In this document: piece by piece, positions 17,311-25,529 of the stretch
Position numbering within the stretch: position 1 is the stretch's first letter
Layout: every line of letters starts with the position of its first letter
DNA from: Steroidobacter agaridevorans
Lineage (GTDB): Bacteria > Pseudomonadota > Gammaproteobacteria > Steroidobacterales > Steroidobacteraceae
NCBI RefSeq assembly: GCF_009932555.1
Contig: NZ_BLJO01000003.1
Span: 496,001-560,000, forward strand
Reading direction: 5' to 3'
DNA length: 64,000 nucleotides
Made by a program: the position numbers and the translations under genes
The notes under the pieces: model-generated
Told to the model about the DNA's origin: nothing
Database searches by the model: none
What the model saw: the letters and a program-made list of their open reading frames with translations, nothing else

Positions 17311-19254
17311 TCATTTCTGATCGAATAGCGGTTGGGCGATCTCCGAGAACGTTGCTGCCGGAAACTTCTCGACCTCACGGTCGTAGGTCAGCAGTCCATT
17401 GAGCTCGCTCTCGACATCGGTGGTCTGGGTGTAAACCGCCGCGCTGACGCCGGCCTCTTTCGCCTGACGAATGATTTCCTCGAACTTGCGCTTGTAGCGG
17501 GCGAGATAGTCTTCGGGTGTCTGCGCCACCTGATAGATCTTCAGGTCGCGGTCCGGGAACCAGAGATGGCCCTTGACCGCCAATCCGACACCGCCATATT
17601 CGCCGACCACCAGTGCGCGAGGACCGTGTGCGACGGGAGTGTTCGGCACTTCCTCGTAGGTATGGATATCGAAGATGTCGGAGCTGGCATCGCCGACATC
17701 CATCCAGCCACTGGCTGCGTTGACCAGGCGGCTCGGATCCATGTTCTTGGCAAGCGTCGCCATCGTGCGCGCGCCGTACTGGCCCCAGCCTTCATTGTTG
17801 GTCACCCACATCACGATCGACGGAAACGCGCGCAACGCGCCGATCATTCGCGCCAGCTCGCTTTGATGCTCGGCCATCGCGGTGGAGGAGAACGTCGCCT
17901 CCCGATCGCTCTGCCGGCGCACGGACTGATCGGCCATCGAGCCCGAGGGCATGTCTTGCCAGATCAGCATGCCGAGCCGATCCGCGTCGTAGTAATAACG
18001 CGCGGGCTCGACCTTGATGTGCTTGCGGAGCATGTTGAACCCGGCCTTCTGCAGGAAGACCATGTCGCTGCGCGCCGCTTCCTCGGAGGGAGGCGTCAGC
18101 AGACCGTCCGGCCACCAGCCTTGATCGAGGGTGCCGTTCTGGAAGAGCGGCTTGTTATTGAGCAGCAGCACGGGGCGCCCCTGCGCGTTGGGTCCGACCG
18201 AAATCTTGCGCATTCCAAAGTAGCTTTTGACTTTGTCGCCGCCCTCGGACTGCACCTTCGCGGCAGCGTAGGCGTTTTGTTCTTGGGTGGTGTGAGGCGC
18301 AATGCGTGCGTCGCGTCCGCTCGAGACGCCAAGATCCGCGATCTTCACGAGCTCTGCGGTGAGGTCGTACAGAAATGGATCGCTCGGCGACCACAACCGC
18401 GCATCCGGAATAGCGAGCGTCGTGCTGCGATTGCCGCGCATGAGAGTAGAGGCGACGACCTTGCCGTTCGCCGAGGCGGTGAGTCGAACTGCATCGGTGC
18501 CGCTGCTGGCGGCGTTGAGCGCTACTTCCACCGAGACCACACCGCGATCGATGTCAGGTGTTGCACGCACATCTTTGATGTAGAGCTCGGGAACGGCCTC
18601 GAGCCACACCGTCTGCCAGATGCCCGTAACGGCGGTGTACCAGATGCCTTGTGGATCCAATGTTTGTTTGCCGCGCGGCTGGTCGCCCGTGGACGTAGGA
18701 TCGGACACATGCACGACGAGCTCGTTGGCGCCCGACTTCAGAAACTCTGTGATGTCGTAGCTGAACGGGTCGGATCCGCCACGATGCGCGCCGACGGGGG
18801 CGCCGTTGATAAAGACCTGCGATTCGTAGTCGACGGCGCCGAAGTGCAGGATCGTGCGCTTGCCTTTCCACGTCGCCGGCACGGTGAAGCTGCGTCGATA
18901 CCAGAGACGCTCGTTCGGCAGCACCTTGCGCGCCACACCGGAGAGTTTCGATTCGACCGCGAACGGGACCAGAATCTTGCCGTCCATTTTCTTCGGCTGA
19001 GCCGCGGCCGCTTTGGTAATCGCGTAATCCCACGAGCCATTGAGATTGAGCCAGTCGGGACGTTCGAGTTGCGGGCGAGGGTAGCTTCGCCAGGCATTCT
19101 CGGGCGTCACCGCCTTGCCCCATTTCGTCACGATCGGGCCAACGTAGCTGGCGCCGGGCGCAGTCGTGGGCGTTGCAGTCTGTGCGGTCATCGGGCCGGA
19201 CAAACTTGCGATGCCGATCAGGATTCCCGCCGCAAGCTTCGTCATCATTCTCAT
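17311..19254 (-). CDS. GH2-family glycosidase (beta-galactosidase/glucuronidase type), exported
   Basis: A 647-residue exported GH2 enzyme. ATG at 19252-19254 gives a Sec signal (MMTKLAAGILIGIASLSGPMTAQ) with GAGGA nine bases upstream; a longer frame to 19377 overlaps the sulfatase and is rejected. Domain order is the GH2 sugar-binding jelly roll (LNLNGSWDYAI, YRRSFTVPATWKGKR, YESQVFINGAPVGAHRGGSDPF), an Ig-like domain, then the barrel. The acid/base is Glu488 in VTNNEGWGQ, and Glu552 in VVGEYGG is the nucleophile candidate. It lies 26 bases downstream of a sulfatase on the same strand, so it may act on a sulfated or uronic-acid-containing glycan. Substrate within GH2 is not determined. Confidence 0.85.
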   Translation of the reverse strand: MRMMTKLAAGILIGIASLSGPMTAQTATPTTAPGASYVGPIVTKWGKAVTPENAWRSYPRPQLERPDWLNLNGSWDYAITKAAAAQPKKMDGKILVPFAVESKLSGVARKVLPNERLWYRRSFTVPATWKGKRTILHFGAVDYESQVFINGAPVGAHRGGSDPFSYDITEFLKSGANELVVHVSDPTSTGDQPRGKQTLDPQGIWYTAVTGIWQTVWLEAVPELYIKDVRATPDIDRGVVSVEVALNAASSGTDAVRLTASANGKVVASTLMRGNRSTTLAIPDARLWSPSDPFLYDLTAELVKIADLGVSSGRDARIAPHTTQEQNAYAAAKVQSEGGDKVKSYFGMRKISVGPNAQGRPVLLLNNKPLFQNGTLDQGWWPDGLLTPPSEEAARSDMVFLQKAGFNMLRKHIKVEPARYYYDADRLGMLIWQDMPSGSMADQSVRRQSDREATFSSTAMAEHQSELARMIGALRAFPSIVMWVTNNEGWGQYGARTMATLAKNMDPSRLVNAASGWMDVGDASSDIFDIHTYEEVPNTPVAHGPRALVVGEYGGVGLAVKGHLWFPDRDLKIYQVAQTPEDYLARYKRKFEEIIRQAKEAGVSAAVYTQTTDVESELNGLLTYDREVEKFPAATFSEIAQPLFDQK

Positions 19255-19280
19255 CGTCTGTGTTTCCTCATTGCGCGCGG

Positions 19281-20960
19281 TTAGCGCTTCATTGCCCACG
19301 GGCGTTCCGGGGTTTCGCCGCCGCCCCAGTTGTGGCGCGGTTTGCCTTTCAAATACGGGTCGTAAGCGTGCACCCATTTATCGACCTGGCTCCGCTCGGC
19401 CCAGGCGTCCCATTGCGCGGCCATCTGTCGAACGCGCTCGGGCTGGGTGGCCGCAAGATTGTGGAGCTCGACCCGGTCGACGGACATGTCGAACAATTCC
19501 CAGGGCTGCTCGAACCGGGCGACGAGCTTCCACTTGCCGTCGCGCACTGCGCGGTTGCCTTCGTGCTCCCAGAAGATCGGCTCGGCACGGCTGAGCGATT
19601 CGCCGCGAAACGATGGCGTCAGGCTGCGGCCTTGCATCGGGACGATTGCGTGACCGTTGAATGTTTTGGGATAGGTGGCGCCGCTCAACTCGACGAGCGT
19701 CGGCATCACATCGATCAGATGGCTCGGCTCTGTCACCAATTTTCCGCGCAGCTCGGCGGCGATGCCCTTGGGCCAATGGGCGATGAAGGGCGTCGCGATG
19801 CCGCCTTCCTCGGTGTAATGCTTGAAATATTGGAACGGCGTGTTCTGCAGCGTCGCCCAGTTCATGCCGGCCCAGACGATCGAGCGAGCGCCGCCGGGAT
19901 CGTCGCCGCGCAGGCGTCCGTCAGGTCCGCTTTCGCCATTGCCGCCGTTGTCGGCGAGAAAAAGGATGAGCGTGTTGTCGAGCTCGTTGGCTTGTTTCAG
20001 TCGCTCGACCAGCGTGCCGACCGCGCGATCCATCCGGCTGATGGTCGCTGCATAGACCGCCATGATCGTGTCGAACCGGTCCTTGTCCTCGGCCGAAAGC
20101 TTGTCCCAGTCGTACGTGTTGCTCAGGCGCTCAGGCAATTCGGTGTCCGGCGCGACGATGCCCAGACGTTTCTGCCGCTCGAAACGTTCGCGACGCAAGA
20201 CCTCCCAGCCGCGCAGATACTTGCCTTTGAACTTTGCTACTTCATCGGGTGGCGCCATCAGCGGGAAATGCGACGCGACGAAGGGCAGATAGAGAAAGAA
20301 AGGTTTGCGCTGGCGCCTGGCGTCGTCGATGAACCTGGCCTGCCAGTCGACGAACAAGTCGGAGGAGTACCAATAGCCGGCGCCTACTTCCGGTGAGTTC
20401 GGCGCAACCTCGCGGCCGTCGATATACAGGCGCTTCGCGTTGGGCTGAGGTTGGTCAGGGTAGTAGATCTCGCCGGCGGGCGAAGTGAGTGAGTGCTCGA
20501 AACCGCGCTGCCAGGGCGCGACGCCGCGGCTCATGCCGATATGCCACTTGCCGGACATGGCCGTGTAATAACCGGCCGATTTCAAGACCTCCGCGAGCGT
20601 AACGACGCGATCGGAGAGTTTGCCGTGCAGCCCCTTCGAGCCCTCGATGGCGATCGCCTCGAGATGACCCACACCGGCCTGATGCGGATAGGCGCCGGTC
20701 AGCAGCGACGCGCGCGACGGGCTGCAGCGCGCGCTGTTGTAAAACTGGGTAAAGCGTAGTCCGCCCTTCGCGAGCGCATCCAGATTGGGGGTGGCGACTT
20801 CGCTGCCGAAGCTGCCAATGTCCGAAAAACCCACGTCATCGAGCAGGATGACAACCACATTGGGACGCGCCGGCTGCGCCTTTGCGGATGTTTCCACGCT
20901 GCCAGCGCTGAGCGGCGCAAGCAGGGCGAGCAGCACAGCGGCGGCGGCCATGGGGCGCAA
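19281..20960 (-). CDS. Type I (formylglycine) sulfatase, exported
   Basis: A 559-residue arylsulfatase-family enzyme with a signal peptide (AAAAVLLALLAPLSAG). The metal site begins with LLDDVGFSDIGSFG (Asp41/Asp42), and the CSPSRAS motif places the formylglycine precursor at Cys79. It therefore needs a formylglycine-generating enzyme encoded elsewhere. Further signatures are GKWHIGM and the C-terminal KWKLVARFEQPWELFDM ... ELHNLA block of the arylsulfatase A-like S1_4 group. Co-transcription with the downstream GH2 gene suggests desulfation before glycoside cleavage. A promoter candidate is visible about 90 bases upstream. Confidence 0.88.
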   Translation of the reverse strand: MRPMAAAAVLLALLAPLSAGSVETSAKAQPARPNVVVILLDDVGFSDIGSFGSEVATPNLDALAKGGLRFTQFYNSARCSPSRASLLTGAYPHQAGVGHLEAIAIEGSKGLHGKLSDRVVTLAEVLKSAGYYTAMSGKWHIGMSRGVAPWQRGFEHSLTSPAGEIYYPDQPQPNAKRLYIDGREVAPNSPEVGAGYWYSSDLFVDWQARFIDDARRQRKPFFLYLPFVASHFPLMAPPDEVAKFKGKYLRGWEVLRRERFERQKRLGIVAPDTELPERLSNTYDWDKLSAEDKDRFDTIMAVYAATISRMDRAVGTLVERLKQANELDNTLILFLADNGGNGESGPDGRLRGDDPGGARSIVWAGMNWATLQNTPFQYFKHYTEEGGIATPFIAHWPKGIAAELRGKLVTEPSHLIDVMPTLVELSGATYPKTFNGHAIVPMQGRSLTPSFRGESLSRAEPIFWEHEGNRAVRDGKWKLVARFEQPWELFDMSVDRVELHNLAATQPERVRQMAAQWDAWAERSQVDKWVHAYDPYLKGKPRHNWGGGETPERPWAMKR

Positions 20961-21047
20961 AGGGATGCGGGCAATACGGCGCGTCGTGTTCAGAACGATC
21001 CCCTCGAAATGCGCGGCGGCCGCTCGGATGGTGGCCTGGTCCTATTT

Positions 21048-21076
21048 ATCGTATTTAATCGCGGACGGGAAGTAAA
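21048..21076 (-). promoter_or_regulatory. Sigma70-like promoter for sulfatase-GH2 operon
   Basis: Read on the minus strand: -35 TTTACT (21071-21076), a 17-base spacer, and -10 TACGAT (21048-21053). Each matches four of six consensus bases. It is the only AT-rich patch in the 140-base gap upstream of the sulfatase start. Confidence 0.4.
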
Positions 21077-21100
21077 CCGCGGGCTGCCCGAGTGAGTGCG

Positions 21101-22354
21101 TCACCCCAGGCCGCGTGTATCTGCCCTCGAGGCGCGCTGACGATCGATCGTGTGGTCCATCGCGTCTTGTGAGCCGGAGTCCAGCAAGTCCAGCTGCTTT
21201 TGCAACGACCCCTTCCGATCGGGCGGAGCGATAGTGAGCAAATCTTCGAGCGCTGCGCGCATGCGGCGCTCGATCTGTGGCGAGCCGGCGCCAGCCAGGC
21301 GGATTTCATCGAACGCGAGATGGACGTAGTCATCCCACGTCATGACTCGCGTAATCAAGCGTTCGACGCCGTGGTCATCGCGATGCCGGCCGTCCGGAAA
21401 GGGGCGAGGCGCCATCTGACGCAAGCAGTCGTGTAACCGGTCGATTGCCTGTACTGCGGTCGTAGGATCCAGAAAAGGCGATTCCGCCAGGGAGCGCTCG
21501 GCGATGTCGACCAGCATCCGCAAGCCATAGGCCAGGTCCTGATCGAGGGTGCGTTCCAGTCCACTATCGACGCAGTCCAGGGCGGCTTTCGAATCCAGCC
21601 GTTCCCGCGCCCCCTCCACCTCGAAGAGCGCCGCGCCAGCGGGCACGAACTCACCGAGAGCAGGCAGCAAATTGAGCGTGCAATCGGCCTCTTCTGCGAT
21701 TCGCACGAGCGCTCGGTAGTCGACTCTGGTGACGACACCGGAGTGAGGTGCGCAGATCGTTGGACGTTCGAAGCGGCGGGGCGCGCCAGCATCTGGATAT
21801 AGGGTGTCGAGCAGGTTGCGGGTATCGGTGCCCACGAGTTCGATGAGGGCCGACACCCTCAGCTTGCGACCGATATGATTCACATACCAGACCAGCACCA
21901 TGATGCTGACGACGACCAGGATGAATGCAACGAGCACCGCGAGCCCGGGCACGGTGCCGCCGCCGTCGGTTTGCACTTCGCGAAGTGTCAGCATCGCGTG
22001 CGCGAACGTACCCACGAACACGCCGATGGCGAGCTGGCTGGGTTTGTCTTGCAAGATGCGCTGGACGATGCGTGGCGAGAATTGACCCATCGCGAGCTGC
22101 ACGACGACCATCGTGATCGTCAGCACCAGGGCCGCAAGACTGACCATCGACGCCGCTACGGTCCCGAGAATCTCCAACGCAGCGTCCGGACCGCCGCTGA
22201 TCCACTCGGGAACCAGCTCATAGTCGAAGGCCTTGTCGATCGCGATCGTGCCGACAGACAAACCCAGGCCGGCGATCACGCACATCAATGGAATGAACCA
22301 CAGGCCCGTTGACAGGCGAAAGGAGGGTCGAGCGCGGCGCACAGACGATGCCAT
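21101..22354 (-). CDS. DUF2254 membrane protein
   Basis: A 417-residue inner-membrane protein. Four membrane helices occupy the first ~180 residues (LWFIPLMCVIAGLGLSVG, VAASMVSLAALVLTITMVVVQLAMGQFSPR, and two more). The AMGQFSPRIVQRILQD stretch is the recognisable DUF2254 signature. The remainder is a soluble, probably cytoplasmic domain (RPTICAPHSGVVTRVDYRALVRIAEEADC) with a biotinyl/lipoyl-like hairpin character. Function is unknown. It has no close operon partner; its promoter must lie in the divergent gap 22355-22594. Confidence 0.8.
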   Translation of the reverse strand: MASSVRRARPSFRLSTGLWFIPLMCVIAGLGLSVGTIAIDKAFDYELVPEWISGGPDAALEILGTVAASMVSLAALVLTITMVVVQLAMGQFSPRIVQRILQDKPSQLAIGVFVGTFAHAMLTLREVQTDGGGTVPGLAVLVAFILVVVSIMVLVWYVNHIGRKLRVSALIELVGTDTRNLLDTLYPDAGAPRRFERPTICAPHSGVVTRVDYRALVRIAEEADCTLNLLPALGEFVPAGAALFEVEGARERLDSKAALDCVDSGLERTLDQDLAYGLRMLVDIAERSLAESPFLDPTTAVQAIDRLHDCLRQMAPRPFPDGRHRDDHGVERLITRVMTWDDYVHLAFDEIRLAGAGSPQIERRMRAALEDLLTIAPPDRKGSLQKQLDLLDSGSQDAMDHTIDRQRASRADTRGLG

Positions 22355-22494
22355 ATTGAAAGGACGCTACGGCCCTAAGTCCCGGACTGAGTCTTTGGGT
22401 CCCGATCAGCGCACGATGTTGTGTGCACGTTTTCACCACCGCGGCGTCCGCGAACGGGCGTTGCCCGAAGCCATGGAGACGTAATCCGGAAAAT

Positions 22495-22523
22495 TTGTCA
22501 GGAACAATCATGAAAATAATGAT
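22495..22523 (+). promoter_or_regulatory. Candidate promoter for the DUF2380/DUF1326/DUF2182 cassette
   Basis: TTGTCA (22495-22500) is one mismatch from the -35 consensus and is followed after 17 bases by AATGAT (22518-22523), four of six for -10. It lies about 70 bases ahead of the DUF2380 start in an AT-rich stretch of an otherwise GC-rich gap. Confidence 0.4.
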
Positions 22524-22594
22524 GCGCGCGTAGCGCCTGTCCGCTGAAGTCAGCTGGGACCTCGTACGGCGAAGTCAGGCAACGGAGGCTATGT

Positions 22595-23134
22595 ATGTTT
22601 CAGGAGCAACGGGGAACTGCAAACTGCAGGTCAGCAATCGCGGCATTGTTGTGTGCTGGATTGCTTGGGGCATTCGATGCCGGCGCCGCAACCGCGCCGA
22701 TCAAGCTGGCCCTGTTCGATTTCGAGCTCGAGGATTTCAGCGCCGACGTGTCCTCCACCGACTCGTCCGACGCCACGCAACTGTCGAACGTCACGGCGCA
22801 GGTTCGACAGCTTTTTGCGCGTTCCGGACGCTACACGCTGGTCGATGTCGCCAATGTGGAAGCGCCCGCTGTTAAAGGTCACACACTGCGCGACTGCAAC
22901 GGCTGCGACGCCGAGATCGCTTTGAAGCTCGGAGCGGAGCAGTCCTTGGTGGGTGTCGTGAGCCGAATAAGCCGCACCGAATACGTAGTAAAGTTTCAGG
23001 TCCGCGATGCCCGGACAGGCGCTGTCGTCGCAGCTGCGGACAGCGGCCTGCGGATGGGCGCCGATTACTCCTGGAGCCGAGGTGCGACTCGGTTGATCGA
23101 GGATCGGTTGCTGCAGAGCCGGCTCGAACGATAG
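22595..23134 (+). CDS. DUF2380/DUF3280-type exported protein
   Basis: A 179-residue protein with a signal peptide (AALLCAGLLGAFDAGAAT) and the IKLALFDFELEDFS start of the DUF2380/DUF3280 domain, which resembles the periplasmic nucleotide-free fold of curli/TolB-like proteins. A Cys pair is visible in LRDCNGCDAEIA. A GGAGG box is 10 bases upstream of ATG 22595. It opens a run of three uncharacterised families (DUF2380, DUF1326, DUF2182), all reading the same way, suggesting one function. No enzymatic residues can be named. Confidence 0.65.
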   Translation: MFQEQRGTANCRSAIAALLCAGLLGAFDAGAATAPIKLALFDFELEDFSADVSSTDSSDATQLSNVTAQVRQLFARSGRYTLVDVANVEAPAVKGHTLRDCNGCDAEIALKLGAEQSLVGVVSRISRTEYVVKFQVRDARTGAVVAAADSGLRMGADYSWSRGATRLIEDRLLQSRLER

Positions 23135-23210
23135 CCGGGCTTTGTCGCCGGCCTCGCGGGGCGTACCATTTCGTCACACAGAGCTCATCCGAAGCAAGCG
23201 GGAGAGAGCG

Positions 23211-23843
23211 ATGGCGGACCCAATCTCATGGCACCTGTCCGGTGACTATTTCGAGAATTGCAGTTGCAGCGTCGTGTGTCCGTGTTTGGTCTCGGCAGCA
23301 GCGCCGTTGACCTCGCGACCGACCGAGGGCTTTTGCAACGTGCCGCTGGTCTTCCATATCGACAGCGGCCGCTATGGCGACGTCGTCCTCGATGGACTCA
23401 ATGTTTTCGTGATTCTCCAGGCGCCCGGCGTCATGGCAGACGGCGATTGGTCGGCGGCCACCTACATCGACGAGCGCGCCGACGATGAGCAGACCGAGGC
23501 GCTGACGGCGATATTCACCGGCGCTGCCGGCGGCCCCATGGCGGCGTTCACTCCGCTGATCAGCAAGAACCTGGGCGTGAGCAAAGTCCCCATCGCATTC
23601 CGCATCGATGGCAAGACGCGCTCGGCGGAAATCCCGGGCATTCTGCGCATGTCCGTCGAACCGTTGCCGACCATGCACCCGAGCGGGGAAATGTGGGCGA
23701 ATCTCGGCCATCCGGTCAGCGCCGACAAGATGGCGCTGGCGGTCGGCGCCGCTGGCAACACGTTCAGCGATCGTGGCATGCGTTGGGATAATTCGGGAAG
23801 AAACGGTCTGTACGCGTCGATCCGCTGGTCGAACGTTTCCTGA
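23211..23843 (+). CDS. DUF1326 cysteine-motif protein
   Basis: A 210-residue cytosolic protein beginning ISWHLSGDYFENCSCSVVCPCL, the unmistakable DUF1326 signature with a CSC-x3-CPC cysteine cluster near the N-terminus likely to bind a metal. ATG 23211 is chosen because GGGAGAGAG precedes it and homologous families start just before this motif; the frame from 23142 overlaps noncoding DNA. It ends one base before the DUF2182 start codon (stop-start TGAATG), so the two are coupled. DUF1326 and DUF2182 are repeatedly neighbours in proteobacteria, pointing to a joint metal-related role. Confidence 0.82.
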   Translation: MADPISWHLSGDYFENCSCSVVCPCLVSAAAPLTSRPTEGFCNVPLVFHIDSGRYGDVVLDGLNVFVILQAPGVMADGDWSAATYIDERADDEQTEALTAIFTGAAGGPMAAFTPLISKNLGVSKVPIAFRIDGKTRSAEIPGILRMSVEPLPTMHPSGEMWANLGHPVSADKMALAVGAAGNTFSDRGMRWDNSGRNGLYASIRWSNVS

Positions 23844-24704
23844 ATGCAGCTCGCGCTGGAAACAGTGCTGCGTCGGGATCGTCTCATCGTTGCGAGCGCC
23901 CTCGCCGTGATCGCCGCGCTCGCGTGGGCCTATCTTCTCTGGCTCGCCGCCGACATGGACATGAACGGCATGGACATGAGCGAGTTCCGCATGGTCCCCG
24001 CCGGCATCGGGATGATGGCCCCGGCTGCTGCGCCGTGGAGCGCTGTCGAGTTCGCCTTCGTGTTTGTCATGTGGGCGGCGATGATGATCGGCATGATGGC
24101 GCCGTCGGCGGCTCCGATGATCCTCATGTATGCGCGTGTGGTTCGGCAGAGAAAGGACACAAGCCAGCCATTCGCCGCGACCGGCTGGTTCGCCGCCGGT
24201 TATCTGTTGGCCTGGGCGGGCTTTTCTCTCGCGGCAACGGTTATTCAATGGTTGTTGGAGCGGCAGGCGCTGCTCGATGCCCGCATGACGAGCGCGAACA
24301 TCTGGCTGGGCGCCGCCGTGCTGATTGCGGCAGGCGTTTATCAATGGACGCCGATCAAGAACGCGTGTCTCGCTCAGTGCCAGACGCCGCTGGGGTTCCT
24401 GATGAGCCATGGCGGATTCCGCAGCGATGTACGCGGTTGCGTTCACCTGGGGTTTCTGCACGGGATCTATTGCGTCGGCTGCTGCTGGGTGCTCATGGCG
24501 CTGTTGTTCGTGGTGGGCGTGATGAACGTGCTCTGGATCGCGATCCTGGCGCTGCTCGTTCTGTTGGAGAAGGTTGCGCCGTGGGGAAAGTGGATCGCGC
24601 GCGCCGCCGGCGTCGTGTGTATCGCGACGGGCGCCTGGATGGTGCTGGCCTCATATAGCGAAGAGCCGCTCATTTCGCTCGTTTCGCTGACTTCTGCAGC
24701 TTGA
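23844..24704 (+). CDS. DUF2182 Met-rich integral membrane protein
   Basis: A 286-residue polytopic membrane protein (about seven helices) of the DUF2182 / 'predicted metal-binding membrane protein' family. An early periplasmic loop is strikingly Met-rich (DMDMNGMDMSEFRM), followed by GIGMMAPAAAPW and MWAAMMIGMMAPSAAPM, as in copper-handling proteins. Later come a Cys cluster (KNACLAQCQTPLGFLMSHG) and YCVGCCWVLMALLFVVGVMN, all family hallmarks. It starts immediately after the DUF1326 stop. Copper or another soft metal as ligand is inference from Met/Cys content and from the partner's cysteine cluster. Confidence 0.82.
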   Translation: MQLALETVLRRDRLIVASALAVIAALAWAYLLWLAADMDMNGMDMSEFRMVPAGIGMMAPAAAPWSAVEFAFVFVMWAAMMIGMMAPSAAPMILMYARVVRQRKDTSQPFAATGWFAAGYLLAWAGFSLAATVIQWLLERQALLDARMTSANIWLGAAVLIAAGVYQWTPIKNACLAQCQTPLGFLMSHGGFRSDVRGCVHLGFLHGIYCVGCCWVLMALLFVVGVMNVLWIAILALLVLLEKVAPWGKWIARAAGVVCIATGAWMVLASYSEEPLISLVSLTSAA

Positions 24705-24767
24705 GAACGGTGCACTGCTGAGGCAGTCTTCGATCCCGCAGACCAAACACACGGAATGGGGATCAGC

Positions 24768-25520
24768 ATGAAGATCGGCGGGCTTCGGCATCTATACATA
24801 ATCTTTGCGTTGGCTCTCACAGGCTGCGCGGCGGCGCCAACCGGGCCGACATTCGGCGAAATGGTTCTGCCATCGCCGCCTCAGGACAAGGCCATGATGG
24901 TGGTCTATCGCGAGTACGCCGAACCGACCAAGCTGGCCGCGAAAATCGATGTCGATGGCACGCAGATCTTCGCAGTCCCGCAGCAGGGCTTTGCGCATGC
25001 GGTCGTCGATCCCGGCAAACACAAGCTCGCAATTCGTTGGCCGGCGGCGAGCGGTACGCCGGGCTGGCAAGGCGATGCCGAGTGGCAGCCGGGGCAGACC
25101 TACTACTACCAGCTTCGCGGCACGTCAGGCCACGGCTGGTATTTTCAATCCAGTCTCGACGCTGCCGAAGAAGGGCTGGCTCACGCAACGCTGAAGAGCT
25201 GTTGCCGGTTGATCACGGAAATGAAATCCAACGCGACGCTGGCGACCGCCCAGCCGCTGGAGCCGGCCGCACGGCGCACGATCGATCTCGCCAACATCAC
25301 GCCGGAGATGCTCGACAGTGAGGTCATCGCCGCGATCGGATCGCCCGATCATGTGTCTTCCAAATCCACCGGCAAGAAAGGCATTCCATTTTATTTTGGC
25401 AGCGACACCCGCCGCGTGTCCTGGTCCTACTCCGGCGTCGGCTATGTCGTGTTTTCGCGCAACGAATACAACGGCGAGTTGCGGGTTTTCGAGACCAAAG
25501 AGGACGCCAGCGCGCCTTGA
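24768..25520 (+). CDS. Lipoprotein with DUF2846-like and BamE-like halves
   Basis: A 250-residue lipoprotein: lipobox LALTGC gives a mature N-terminal Cys. I prefer ATG 24768 (MKIGG) because a GGGGA box sits five bases ahead; ATG 24756 is the alternative. Residues 40-130 resemble the beta-sandwich of DUF2846 (MMVVYREYAEPTKLAAKIDVDG ... VVDPGKHKLAIRW ... GQTYYYQLRG). The last 80 residues (LDSEVIAAIGSPDHVSSKSTG ... WSYSGVGYVVFSRN) look like a SmpA/BamE-type module. It is separated by 63 bases from the DUF2182 gene and may be independent. Its function is unknown; it ends nine bases before a converging cytochrome gene. Confidence 0.65.
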   Translation: MKIGGLRHLYIIFALALTGCAAAPTGPTFGEMVLPSPPQDKAMMVVYREYAEPTKLAAKIDVDGTQIFAVPQQGFAHAVVDPGKHKLAIRWPAASGTPGWQGDAEWQPGQTYYYQLRGTSGHGWYFQSSLDAAEEGLAHATLKSCCRLITEMKSNATLATAQPLEPAARRTIDLANITPEMLDSEVIAAIGSPDHVSSKSTGKKGIPFYFGSDTRRVSWSYSGVGYVVFSRNEYNGELRVFETKEDASAP

Positions 25521-25529
25521 GTGCAACGC

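Noticed and set aside
17332-19284. 650-codon plus-strand frame opposite the GH2 gene
   Set aside because: Product is low-complexity Arg/His/Gly-rich; GH2 active-site motifs are on the other strand.
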